Assembly (NCBI GenBank): GCA_035582835.1
Contig: JAYKAV010002508.1
Span: forward strand, 204,993-268,992
DNA from: Phoebastria nigripes
Taxonomy: Eukaryota; Chordata; Aves; Procellariiformes; Diomedeidae
Direction of reading: 5' to 3'
DNA length: 64,000 nucleotides
Shown here: in pieces, positions 48,401-57,985 of the stretch
Layout of the letters: every line of letters starts with the position of its first letter
Position numbering within the stretch: the stretch's first letter is position 1
Notes under the pieces: model-generated
What the model was told of the DNA's origin: nothing
The model's input: the letters and a program-made list of their open reading frames with translations, nothing else
The model's database searches: none
Position numbers and translations under genes: made by a program

Positions 48401-51400
48401 GTTACATTTTCAAATTGTTCATTGTTCAATATTAAAACAAATTCTTTTGGCACTTACTCTCTCCCGAAGTCTTGCATCATACTTGATTTCCAAATCTTTG
48501 CAAAACTTATTTTTTCCTAGAATTGTGGCAGCAGTCTAAAAAGTGAATATACAGTCACATCAATCAGCTGTTTTCTCATGGGATAGCTAGATCACCTTAC
48601 ACCACCACAGCCAATGTGAATCACATTAGTAGTACCCAACTACCCAAACAAACAAGATAAAAAGTTTTTCAGCTAGTAGTGTCTGTCAGAATTGGATATA
48701 TGGCCTGTGTCAGGCCATGGAAGGCAGAAAAGCTGCAATCTTCTGAAAGTTGTTTCACAATTCANAGTCCAGAACAGTTGAAGACACTTAGCACCCATGA
48801 AAGGTGGGCAGCAAAACGCACAGCAGCAGCAGGATTTACCAGGATAAAAGCCACATCTTCTCTTGAGTATACTGCCACTCACAAAGCAATCATGCCTACA
48901 CATTCTTTACATGTAGTACGTGGGTCAGACTCACAAGCAGTATGTTCCTAAAAACTGATCAGTTAATCCGACTGCGAAAAACATAGCATCTAACAAANGA
49001 AATTACTTTCTGGCAAGTGGCTACTTAACGCACCTCAGAAATCAAATACTTTTAAAGCAGTTAAGAGTCAGGAGGGTGTTTGCTGCCAACATACTGAAGT
49101 GTCAGCCTTGATGTTACGAGGGAGAAATGCACTGGATGATACACTTGGGGGGGGGGGGGTGGAATCTAGCTTATTGTATTCACTTGCCTTTTGATAGCAT
49201 GGCCAAGAGACAGAGAAAACCCAAAGGGCTTCGTTTGCTTTTAACAATAGTCTGGATGTCTTGAATTTTGTGCTATATATCTTTTTTTTCTTCCAAGGAA
49301 GCATGTGATTTTGGGGGTGCAGGGAGGACAAGACAACTGATCAAGAGGAAATTCTGATACCACTTTGGAAGAAGTATTGCCTAATACAGTCTCTAGCGTG
49401 TTGGATATTATACAGCTGTCTGGCTACCACAGCCAATAACGGGAACTAAAGGACGGCTAACCTGCTCCTGTTCTTATATGCACCAAAGTGTGAAGGCTGT
49501 ACCGGATTCGCACAGTTTTGACTGGTAATATCCGCTGGAAGACTTGTGCANATGTCCACATCCAATTGAACTGACATTCAAAGAACTTGTTTTGAAAAGG
49601 CTCCTTGGCTTCTGGCAAATAATAAGCAGCCTTGTTGTACTAACAAGATTTTATGACCTGTTTAATGTATTGCTTAGGAAAGGCTTTATTTATGTCGCAA
49701 CTTTAAATTTCTGTCACAGAATAACGTCAAAATTCAGATAGGGTTGAATCAACGTCCTTGTATACATTAATAGTAGAGTTAATTGTATGATTGTATCCTG
49801 AAATTTCTCCAGGACTGAGATCTCGTTCAGTACATAGAATAGACAACATTCACCTACTGGGCCCTAATTCATACTCTGAAGTGTAAATGTAAACATGAAA
49901 CCTCATTTACTGTGCTGAAACCAAAATCTGCTCTGAAGAAGCGATTAACTTCCTCACACCCTTCCTATGCTATCCATTACTAGNATACCAGCATGCTTCA
50001 GAAACGTTCCTGAATCTTCACAGTACCACAGTGAGAGAAGGGATATTAGCCCCACTTTACACATGGAAAAGACTCAAAGATTTTCTCTTGTCCTTCTCAG
50101 GGCCCAGCCTGTCCCAGTCCTGAACCTACCTCCACTGCTGCAGAGTTCTTATCCCAACAGCATGAGCATCCCACAGAAGGCCCCATATTCCCCTGCAGAC
50201 TTTGGTGTTATGCTCTGTTAAGCTTACAAGTCTTACGGAGTTACGCTCTGTTCACACCACATCCCAGTCTGCCCAACTGGTCTTTTTTTATTTTCACACT
50301 GCAGGTCTGCCTGCTCTCTTCTACACTGCTAATTTCTNGAGCTAGTCTTTGACCCTCCCACCTAGGCTTATTCTCTTTTGCTTCCCTGCAAAGCCTCTCT
50401 CTGCATTTCCTATACCTGCTCACTTTGCCTCTCCTGTAGCTCTTGGAATTCCTGCCCAGCTAGTACAACTCTCTTTGCACACATCCCTGTTTTCTATCCT
50501 GCTCAGGCTTGAACGCTCAGCTGTCAGCCACAGGCAGTAGCCAGCGGACCATGTACCACTCCTGGTTCCCGTAACCAGTACACACCCTGACTACAGCTGA
50601 TGCAGGAGACATTGCAAGGAAAACTAAACTTTAACACTAACAGTTTCTTTAAAAACTGTTTTTTCCTCTTTTGCAAGGGAACTTGTACATTCCTCTCATA
50701 CTTGAGCTATGAAGTGACAGCATAGTAAAGCACGCTTCTTCATAGATTTGCAGCTGCCAAAAAAGGGAGTTCCAAGCAAATGGAAACTGCAGCTTTACAC
50801 ATCTTTGGAAAAGCTTCCACAAAGTCTGATAGCTTGTCAAACAAATGGCAAAACACATTTCCTTTATGCAAAGGACAAATTCAGGTCTGTCTTCTACATT
50901 ATGAGAGTGCAAATGCTTCTCATGGAAAAGGCTGTCTCTAATATAAGGAAAAAAATTACCAAACTCACTCTCAAGCGGCTGAGCATTCAAAAACAATTGC
51001 CCTAAGGCAGGCACATAGCACAGACAGTCTTATGAATGTTATAAAGCACTGTTAATATTTTTAAATATAATCACTGCCATTCACACAAAAAGGAAGTGAC
51101 TTGTCAGGCAGTTGTTACGCATTTTAAAAATATCTCATTATTGTACTCCTCCCTCCCTGTCTCTCTAGTTTGTTTTCTGCCTAAGTTGTGCTGCTACAGC
51201 AGTTTATGGGACTGTGCTGAAAAACTGATGAGCAATGTTGACGATGTATGTTTTAAGAAAAAAAGGGGATTTATGCTAGATTTTGTTGATCTGGTTTACA
51301 GCAAGGCTTCACAGACTTTTGTAGCAGAGCAAAAAGCAAGCAACCAGCAGGGCTACCAAGAATCGCTCAGTAGTTTCAATCACATGAAGCCTACATGTCT

Positions 51401-54400
51401 CCTGAAATCACAGCATCAGTAATAGAAGAGAGAATTAAGGACAGGGCTTCCACAGGAGACATGACCTTCCTAGAACAGCTGATCTATGCCTCTACCTTTA
51501 AAAGTTCTGCTTCCCTAATTTTTTGAGCATTTCATAATCTTGCACACAAAATCACACGTAATCTCACTCAGTAATTAACATTCTTTCCTCTTTAATTAAC
51601 CTATTAAAATAGTGCATCAAGGTGAGAGGTGTGCCATTACATTCCTGCCAAAATCCAATGTCTCTGCATGTTGTACAAGATCCTTGTACTGACTTTACAG
51701 CAAAACTTGATCTTGCCTNTATTAGTCTGCATTCCTCAGAAAAACACAGAATACAGCTGCAATGCAGAAGACAGTACAACAATATCACAGCCAATTTATT
51801 TTGTTTCTTCAGAGAAAAACTGACTTCAGCCTGTGTTACCTCTAAGTCCCGACTACTCCTTTAGCAAGAACCTATGCACATACAAAATAACGGCAAATCC
51901 GTAAGAACAACACTGCATGACATCCTGCAAAGCAAGCTGGCCTTCATCGCTTCCTAACTGAGCTGTTCTCGTTGAAATTTCCTTACTCACAGAGGCCTTC
52001 TTGAATTCAACACAACTCAAAATGCAGTTCTAAGTCCATCAAAATAGCTTTCGGCTCTCTGTCACTGTATTATTTTTGCATCATCAATAGCAAATAAATG
52101 CCAAATTCTGAAGCTAATATTTACATTCANTTACCTCAAGAAGCACTTGCCTGCTTTGCTCGAAGGAGGTCACTTGAAAAGACATGAGTAAACTTTACAT
52201 TACTGAGAAATAAACCAGCAGCATCTGCTTGTCTGAAACCAGTTGCAGAGAGCGGCTCATCCACTCCTTGACCTACAAAATAAAAACCCATCAACATTAA
52301 GACATGCAAATTTTAGATCATTTAGCTGCTGAGCAAGCATGGCAGCAATAAAGAATCTGCTCAATCATAATAAAATGCTTCTCCTTCAGTAAAGTCAACC
52401 ATTAGTAAAAGTCACTGTTCCTCGGGTCTTCCCTAAACTCAGTCACACAAATTGTATGAAAAAAGGGAGTACAGGCTAGGAAGACAGAAGGATCATTATC
52501 AATGACATTTATATTAATGTATACATATGACAAATTTAAACATAAAAGAGAGGCCTACATTTTCTAAATGTGAGTAGTCATTTCAAATCACTTGTCCTTT
52601 TTAGAANGGTCATTGGTAGGCTTCCTGCAAGAGGAATCTCACAACTGAAACTGAAACTCTATAAACAGATTTATTGATTGTAAATAAGAAAAAGGACAAT
52701 ACAACCGAGATAATGTTGTTGATACTAAAATACATACACGAAAAAACCACGCACATCGGGAGAGTCAAGTCCTGACAAANATGAAATGCCTGCTTCTCCC
52801 CATGCCCTAACATTGACAATGCCTTGAAGAAATGAGGCAACAGGAAGGGATTCTGTGTAATGCGGAAAGCAGCACACACTCTTTGCCAAAGACACAGTTT
52901 CACAAGAATTTTACAGTTGATGTAAACACAATCTGTTGTGGTCTCTTCCTCTCCCCTACTTCACCTCACACATTGACACTAATGCTCGTGCAGCTGCATA
53001 GCGAGCANGTTGATGGAACAAACCTAGCTGAAAAGCAGCAACCCTTCCAAAAATTGTTTTCAGCCAGAGTAGTCTGTGAAACTAGCTGGTCACGGAGCTC
53101 TAGAACAGCACTGAAAGAACCAGCACTTTGGTAATCCAACTTGAATGAAATAGGTGTGCTCCTGTCACAGCTCAGAGAGTCTGTAGGAGAACCAAGAACT
53201 GTGGCAGAGGGACAAACCTGTAACAAATTGCTATGTCCGCACTTGTATCACCTATTTTACTTTCNTAGGAAGTCAAAGCAGAGAGTGTGCAATTCTCATC
53301 AGATCCATAACAACGACAAAAACAATTTTCACCAAGAAAATGCACAATCATTTATATGCTTCCAATAGCAAAAGACAGGACACCNGAAGTCCAGAGCTTG
53401 AGTTCTGAGCACCTCTTCTGTAATTCAGCCATGTGAGACCTCAGACCCCACCATGCAGGTATAGGTCTTACACCTCTCGAAACACAAGGCAGTGTTCACT
53501 TTCTACACTGGAGAGGGGAGAGGAACCTACTACATGTCATTTGACACAGAAGGCTAGGAATTTAAAAGACATCATTGGTACTTTTAAGAACATAAAGCAG
53601 GGGAATATTCTTTATTCACTTTATTATGAGCACAAAGCCATGTTGCAAGAACTGTAAATAGCAATGTCAAAACAGAGGTAGGAAAATCTGGAAGCATGAT
53701 TCTTCCTCACAGCACATAGCACTGTATAAAGTTTATTTATTCAGAGTACAACCCCACTCCGTTCCTTGTAGCGGTGAGCCTCTGTTTTCCTACAACAGAC
53801 ATGCAAGCAGCTGTTGGGTTCTGGGTGTACAAGTCAACAGTCACTAAGGAGAAGTCTGGTTTTAAATGTTTTGTCTAAAGACTGCCTTCCTAGAAAGAGC
53901 TGGGATTGAACAATTCAAGCATTTAAACAATCCTTACTTTTCATTCTTCCTTACTCTAGTGTAGGCTTTTTTTGCAAGTGACAGATTACCTTCTTAAGGC
54001 AATAGCCTTCTTTACATGACCTTTACCATCCTTCTGCAACTCCTTACCAACTCCATCGTACAAACGTGCACCTGGCTGGTTGTTCACCAGAGCTGCAGCT
54101 CTCACTTCTCATCTGAGCCCCAGAAGCCCTTTTCCCAGGCTTCATACTACTGAGATTTAACACAGTGCTATGGGACATTCTGGCATCCTTAGTAACAGGT
54201 GCTGCTATTGCTTTATTTGATTACAGGTAACTTCCCCCCCCCCGTTTAGAAAAAGGAACTATTCTAATACTCCTGTTGATAACAGAAATGCATCACTATT
54301 TGTTGATATTCTGTGGAGACCAACTTAGAATCTTCTTAGTTCTGTAAAGCTATCAAGCTAACATCCTGGCTTACAAATAAGGTCTCTTAAGGTTTACAAT

Positions 54401-56717
54401 ATTATTCCGTAATAATACTTAATATTTCAGCAGTTGGTTACAGGATTTCACATTTTGCAGGCAAGAATAATTTTCCATCTCTAACAAGCTAGCAGAATAA
54501 CTGATACTAACCTTGTAGTATCTTGTCTTTGTTGTATCTTGTTTCTCCACTGAAAGAATTANAAACAAAAAAATTAACTCACAATAATTTTACTGAATAT
54601 TCAAAAACTTGATATTAGATACCAACAGGAGACAGCAGAGTCTGAATATGAAAAATGAGATACAGTACAGCACAGCCTCTTTTCAAAAAGACATATCTGA
54701 AGACTTTACAATAAAAAAAAAAAAATTTTCAAGTAGTCAACCCCAATCATGTCGTCAATATTTACTAAGACAAACCTACCCAGGATAAAAGGAAGGGAAG
54801 TAATTTCTTAAATTTATCATAAGTGCAATATAATTTATCTGTTACAATAACATCCCTATGCTGGAGAGAGGGAAGATGCAGGAGGACTCTGGAGCCCTCT
54901 TATGAAAANCGTGTGCTAGCCAACTGGACCTCTGTGCTTTAAGGGGAAGCCAATTCAAGAGCTTATCAAAGATAGCAGCAGAGCACACTGCACACCTTGA
55001 AGTAACACAGCATTAAGAAGCCAGAGGTGTAGAAAAACTACTAGAACGAACACCACCTTCTTTAAGAATTAGAATATTCTACCTTGAAAACCATAATTGA
55101 CAGTATTTCAAGAGAAGAGTGACTAAAACCATGTGCAGATTTATTCAGGAGGGAAAATCTAACAACTAAACTTGACATGAACAAAGTTAAACATGTTGAC
55201 TTTGTTGAGACTCCTCACCTGACTGAAATGTCATGTGCTTAAGTTTTTTGCAGTACTAAGGCCAAGTGTGCTGCTTGGATTTTATACAGAGAGCTATCAA
55301 CACTGCTGTGTGGTAGTTCTCAAGATGAGCCCCAAACAGGTAACTGATCGCAGAAGGCCAGCACTTTTAAGAGAAAACACTGTATTTTAGTACACTTTAA
55401 ACTCTTTCCTGCACAGGGGGCAGCAATTTAATTCTTCAGGCTCACCCCATGTCCTCCTGACAGCTACTTCCAGCCTCCTGAGGAAAATGCAGCAGGCTGG
55501 ATGGAGTCCATCCTGCTGGTCATCAATTGGGGTGCAGGTGGGGGAAAAGCAGAACGTGCAGTTTTCCAAGTATCACTATGATAGCACAGCATATGCAAGC
55601 ACAGTGTGATGGATGAACTCCTACCCATTTGCTGGTAAACAAAATGGGATCTTTCTGAAGTGTCTGCAAGAGCCCCACCAGAAGATTTTAAGTTCAACAA
55701 ATTGTTTCAGGCTCACATGTTTTCTAGCTGATGTAAAAGTTAGGCTGCAACTACAGCACCAAGTCAGCAGATCCAGGTCGTTAAGGAAAGTCAAGAGTAA
55801 CTCTTAACAGGAGGAAAATCAGAAGAAAAAAAAAAAAGAAGTCATTGCGCCAGTTGCACTGATCAAGTATTAAACTGTATTATACTAAAGGGGAAAAAAA
55901 GTTTAGCTTTCATAAGAATTAAACAGTTAACTACTGTAAGTTGCAGGAAGCTCGATCTACTTAGTCTAGTTAACGACAAATCTTTGTCAATATCCACTGT
56001 GGCTTGAAAGAAAAACTCACTTTAACAATTTTACCTAAGTCGCAAATGCTAATTCTTTAACATTTCATGGTAGAAATGTTAGACTACCATTCCTAAACGA
56101 GCTCTTTGCCCTACCAGAGAGGTTTCGGCAAGAGAACGGTCTTACAAGCAGTCAGCTAAGAGTTCACAAACAGCGCTTACTAACGCTATGTGTAACCCCG
56201 TACTTCCATCAATACCAAACTATACCGATACGGCTTGGCTTATCTGGTTAACTAANGTATACTAGAACAGGCTCACGCACCCAGCCAGACCTAGTAACAC
56301 CAGAGGCGGTAACTAGACAGCCCCTCCGGGGCAAGCGCCTCCCTGCCCAGCCCGCAGCCCGGCAGCGATACCACCGGGGCGCGGAGCGCGGGCACCCCGC
56401 CCACCTCAAGGGCCGGGCCCAGCCGGGCCAGCGCTCACTCCGCCCGCGGGCTCCCTCACGGCGCACCCCCGCCCGCCACGCCTGACTGACAGGAGCCGTT
56501 ACCCCTGAGGGAGCCGCGCGCGCCTAACGGACCGCCCCGGGGGCAGGGGGGGGGGGTGCGGAACTCCGCTAACGTCACGGCCCGTCCCGGCACCGGCGGG
56601 CGGGGGAGGGAGGGGGTCAGCGGGGAGACGGGGGAAGGGCAAGGCCCGGCACCGGCGGGGGCGGGGGGGGTGCCGCGGTACTCACTGCCGGACGACGGTC
56701 AGCCCGAAGCGAACCAT
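44954..56717 (-). CDS. TIGAR: TIGAR, fructose-2,6-bisphosphatase TIGAR (whole coding span, 6 exons)
   Basis: In transcript order the exons are 56717-56686, 54549-54512, 52272-52151, 48535-48458, 45951-45841 and 45412-44954. They join to 840 nt, or 279 aa plus stop; human TIGAR is 270 aa. TIGAR belongs to the histidine phosphatase (phosphoglycerate mutase-like) superfamily. It lowers fructose-2,6-bisphosphate and also hydrolyses 2,3-bisphosphoglycerate, slowing glycolysis and favouring the pentose phosphate route. Visible hallmarks are Arg10-His11-Gly12 (the phospho-acceptor His), RLRER with Glu89, and the second His in VVSHGAYM (His201, human His198). Position 102, Glu in human, is Asp here. 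The linker from about 141 to 193 and the last 17 residues diverge most and account for the extra length. The start was chosen by homology ([15 protein letters not shown]); the frame stays open upstream only because the island is GC-rich. Confidence 0.97.
45413..45840 (-). other. TIGAR: TIGAR intron 5
   Basis: This is a 428-bp intron, phase 0, with donor GTATGG and acceptor CTTCAG. A short (TTTA)n run on the transcript strand (45818-45834 on +) starts only six bases after exon 5. There is one N at 45705. Confidence 0.9.
45818..45834. repeat. (AAAT)4 microsatellite beside a TIGAR splice donor
   Basis: A run of about four AAAT units on the + strand. It lies immediately inside TIGAR intron 5, next to the exon 5 donor. 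Confidence 0.9.
45841..45951 (-). CDS. TIGAR: TIGAR coding exon 5
   Basis: This exon has 111 nt encoding residues 91-127, phase 0 at both ends. It begins [20 protein letters not shown], followed by [17 protein letters not shown]. Asp102 replaces the Glu found in human TIGAR. The acceptor reads TTANAG, with an unresolved base (45954) at the -3 position. A pyrimidine is expected there. Confidence 0.95.
46130..46156. repeat. Compound (GT)n(AT)n microsatellite
   Basis: A GT run of about 13 bases passes directly into an AT run of about 14 bases, inside TIGAR intron 4. Likely polymorphic. Confidence 0.92.
46477..46500. other. Assembly gap (24 N)
   Basis: Twenty-four unresolved bases lie between A-rich flanks in TIGAR intron 4. 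It does not touch an exon. Confidence 0.99.
48458..48535 (-). CDS. TIGAR: TIGAR coding exon 4
   Basis: This exon has 78 nt encoding residues 65-90, phase 0 at both ends. It reads [20 protein letters not shown] then ARLRER, and ends at a GTAAGT donor. RLRER holds Glu89, an active-site acidic residue in the family. The middle ([10 protein letters not shown] against human TMHGILERSK) is diverged but alignable. Confidence 0.95.
49147..49159. repeat. Poly(G) run of 13 bases
   Basis: An uninterrupted G run on the + strand within TIGAR intron 3. Its length is likely unreliable in a short-read assembly. Confidence 0.9.
50010..50100 (-). repeat. Probable MIR-type SINE relic
   Basis: The phrase ATATTAGCCCCACTTTACAC followed by ATGGAAAAGACTCAAAGA resembles the reverse-complemented MIR segment (ATTATCCCCATTTTACAGATGGGGAAACTGAGGC style). 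It is more diverged than the copy at 44340. In TIGAR intron 3. Confidence 0.5.
52151..52272 (-). CDS. TIGAR: TIGAR coding exon 3
   Basis: This exon has 122 nt. It completes Gly24 and encodes through residue 64, ending in phase 0. It reads [20 protein letters not shown], then [20 protein letters not shown] and [10 protein letters not shown] is the conserved substrate-pocket segment. The exon ends CAG before GCAAGT, a GC donor. No GT nearby keeps both the frame and homology. Confidence 0.95.
52273..54511 (-). other. TIGAR: TIGAR intron 2
   Basis: This is a 2,239-bp GT-AG intron, phase 1, with donor GTTAGT and acceptor TTTTGTAG. AT-rich with several Ns. No repeat family or gene is recognised, apart from a C run near 54235-54243. 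Confidence 0.9.
54512..54549 (-). CDS. TIGAR: TIGAR coding exon 2 (38 bp)
   Basis: This very short exon completes His11 and encodes [12 protein letters not shown] plus the first base of Gly24. The size and phases (2 in, 1 out) make the reading frame close exactly between exons 1 and 3. It is flanked by TTTCAG and GTTAGT. Too short to appear as an open frame by itself. Confidence 0.95.
54550..56685 (-). other. TIGAR: TIGAR intron 1
   Basis: This is a 2,136-bp GT-AG intron with donor GTGAGT. Its first 400 bp lie inside the CpG island. In human a p53 response element sits in TIGAR intron 1. Here I see only one near-match half-site, AAACATGTTG at 55189-55198, and no paired element by eye. Confidence 0.9.
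56573..56583. promoter_or_regulatory. TIGAR: Second copy of CGTCACGGCCC (CRE half-site)
   Basis: The 11-mer CGTCACGGCCC occurs here, just inside intron 1, and again at 56820-56830 where it is part of a full CRE. This copy has only the CGTCA half-site. Confidence 0.45.
56686..56717 (-). CDS. TIGAR: TIGAR coding exon 1 (32 bp)
   Basis: It encodes [10 protein letters not shown] plus two bases of His11, ending CGGCA before GTGAGT. The ATG sits in GCGCCATGG, a strong initiation context. The frame remains open upstream to 56936 with earlier Met codons, but homology to human MARFALTVVRHG supports this start. Confidence 0.94.
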
Positions 56718-56748
56718 GGCGCGGCCGCACAGGTGCGCGCAGGCCCAG

Positions 56749-56763
56749 CCCCGCCCCGCCCCG
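56749..56763 (-). promoter_or_regulatory. TIGAR: Three tandem GC boxes (Sp1-type)
   Basis: CCCCG is repeated three times on the + strand, so the TIGAR strand reads GGGGCGGGG-type Sp1 sites. They lie 32-46 bp upstream of the ATG, inside the likely core promoter or 5'UTR. Sp1 control has been reported for human TIGAR; its use here is inferred. Confidence 0.5.
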
Positions 56764-56816
56764 CCGCCGGCGCCTCCTGCCCGCACTGCGGCGCCCGGCA
56801 GCCCCGCGCCCGCCGG

Positions 56817-56824
56817 TGACGTCA
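56817..56824. promoter_or_regulatory. TIGAR: Full palindromic CRE in the TIGAR promoter
   Basis: TGACGTCA, a perfect CREB/ATF site, lies 100 bp upstream of the TIGAR ATG in the CpG island. CREB-dependent TIGAR promoter activity has been reported in human. The perfect match in this position makes it a good candidate, though function is not shown here. Confidence 0.6.
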
Positions 56825-57102
56825 CGGCCCCGCCCCCCCGCCGTCCCGTCGCGGCGGTGGGAGGAGGCATGGGGGGGGGCCGGGCCCGCGCCGGGAGCCG
56901 GCAGCAGCGCGTCCCCCCCCCCCCCGGGGCCGGCACCGGCCCGGTCCCGCTGGGTCCCGGAGCGGCGGGCGGCGGCTCCCGGGGGAAACGCGTGAAAACG
57001 TGTCCCGGAACTGTTCACGGAACTGCCGCTCGTGCGGGTGGGAGCGTCGCTGGGGTGGGTTCGCGGGAGTTCACGTCCGGCGGGAAGGGGCCCGGTTTGC
57101 TT

Positions 57103-57159
57103 CACCACCACCACCACCACCACCACCACCAGCACCACCCCCCCCCCAAAAAAAAAAAA
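57103..57159. repeat. (CAC)n, poly(C) and poly(A) compound simple repeat
   Basis: About eleven CAC/ACC units with one AGC interruption run into about ten C's and then twelve A's. It lies about 390-440 bp upstream of the TIGAR ATG. It creates a false poly-His reading on the + strand. Confidence 0.93.
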
Positions 57160-57562
57160 GAGGTTTGTTCAGTGCAACTGCAAAACCGGTTTCTGCGGGG
57201 AGTTTCTCGTCTCCGAAACCAGGCTGCGTCCGCTCCGGGAGCTCCGCGCGACGACAGTGCAGGTGCTCGGAAGCGCAGTTACTTGCCCGCTTTCCTAAAG
57301 GATGGCCTTTTTCCGCATTAAATAACCTTTGAAGCTGCAGCGCACGCGCTCATCGTCTTAATATTTGGCAGAGACTGGGGGGAGAGGTGCAAGTCCAGTC
57401 TGCCTTTGGTAGAGGGAAGAGTGGGGGGGGGGNGGGGGGGAGCTGATGTGGCTGCAGGTGTGGGCAGAGCACCAAGCAGCCCTAAAAAACTACGGGTTTA
57501 GAATATTCATTTTTAAAAATTAAAGGGAAGGTATGTCCAGTCTGAAGCATTTTTTAAGGTCT

Positions 57563-57985
57563 CAAGGCACATCTTGAGAACAAGTCTTATGAGGAGCGGC
57601 TGAGGGAACTGGGGCTGTTTAGCCTGGAGAAGAGGAGGCTGAGGGGAGACCTTATCGCTCTCCACAACTACCTGAAAGGAGGNTGTNGCNAGGTGGGCGT
57701 CAGTCTCTTCTCCCAAGTAACAAGTGATAGGACAAGAGGAAATGGCCTCAAGTTGCTCCAGGGGAGGTTTAGATTGGATATTGGGAAAAATTTCTTCATC
57801 GAAAGGGTTGTCAAGCACTGGAACAGGCTGCCCAGGGAAGAGGTTGAGTCACCATCCCTGGAGGTATTTAAAAGACGTGTGGATGTGGTGCTTGGGGACA
57901 TGGTTTAGTGGTAGACTTCGCAGTGTTAGGTTCACGGTTGGACTCAGTGATCTTAGGGTCTTTTCCAACCTAAATGATTCTTACT
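57563..57985 (+). mobile_element. CR1 LINE 3'-end fragment
   Basis: This 5'-truncated CR1 is in sense orientation, less diverged than most others here. Landmarks are AGGAGCGGCTGAGGGAACTG, GGCTGTTTAGCCTGGAGAAG, GGGGAGACCTTATCGCTCTC, GGCTGCCCAGGGAAGAGGTT and the 3' end GACTCAGTGATCTTAGGGTC TTTTCCAACC AAATGATTC. Three Ns interrupt it near 57683-57690. It lies just upstream of the TIGAR CpG island. Confidence 0.93.

Larger units (their letters stand above)
45952..48457 (-). other. TIGAR: TIGAR intron 4
   Basis: This is a 2,506-bp intron, phase 0, with donor GTAAGT. It contains a GT/AT microsatellite (46130-46156) and the 24-N assembly gap (46477-46500), so its true length is uncertain. Confidence 0.88.
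48536..52150 (-). other. TIGAR: TIGAR intron 3 (GC-AG type)
   Basis: This 3,615-bp intron starts with GCAAGT rather than GT and ends TTTTTAG. It contains a run of 13 G's at 49147-49159 and a MIR-like relic near 50010-50100. No other gene is recognised; open frames in it lack family resemblance. Confidence 0.85.
56280..57300. promoter_or_regulatory. TIGAR: CpG island and promoter of TIGAR
   Basis: About 1 kb of very GC- and CpG-rich sequence, sharply bounded by AT-rich DNA, covers TIGAR exon 1 and its upstream flank. There is no TATA box at the expected place, as usual for a housekeeping promoter. It contains a full CRE, three tandem GC-box cores, G and C homopolymers with G-quadruplex potential, and a (CAC)n run. 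Long open frames on both strands here are composition artefacts. Confidence 0.9.

Noticed and set aside
55189..55198. AAACATGTTG as a p53 response element in TIGAR intron 1
   Set aside because: Single half-site with one mismatch and no adjacent second half-site, so it does not make a p53 element.
56716..57321. 201-codon + strand open frame antisense to TIGAR exon 1, with poly-His and poly-Lys runs
   Set aside because: It arises from stop-poor CpG-island sequence and from the (CAC)n and poly(A) simple repeats. Overlapping frames on both strands are equally open, and no domain is present.
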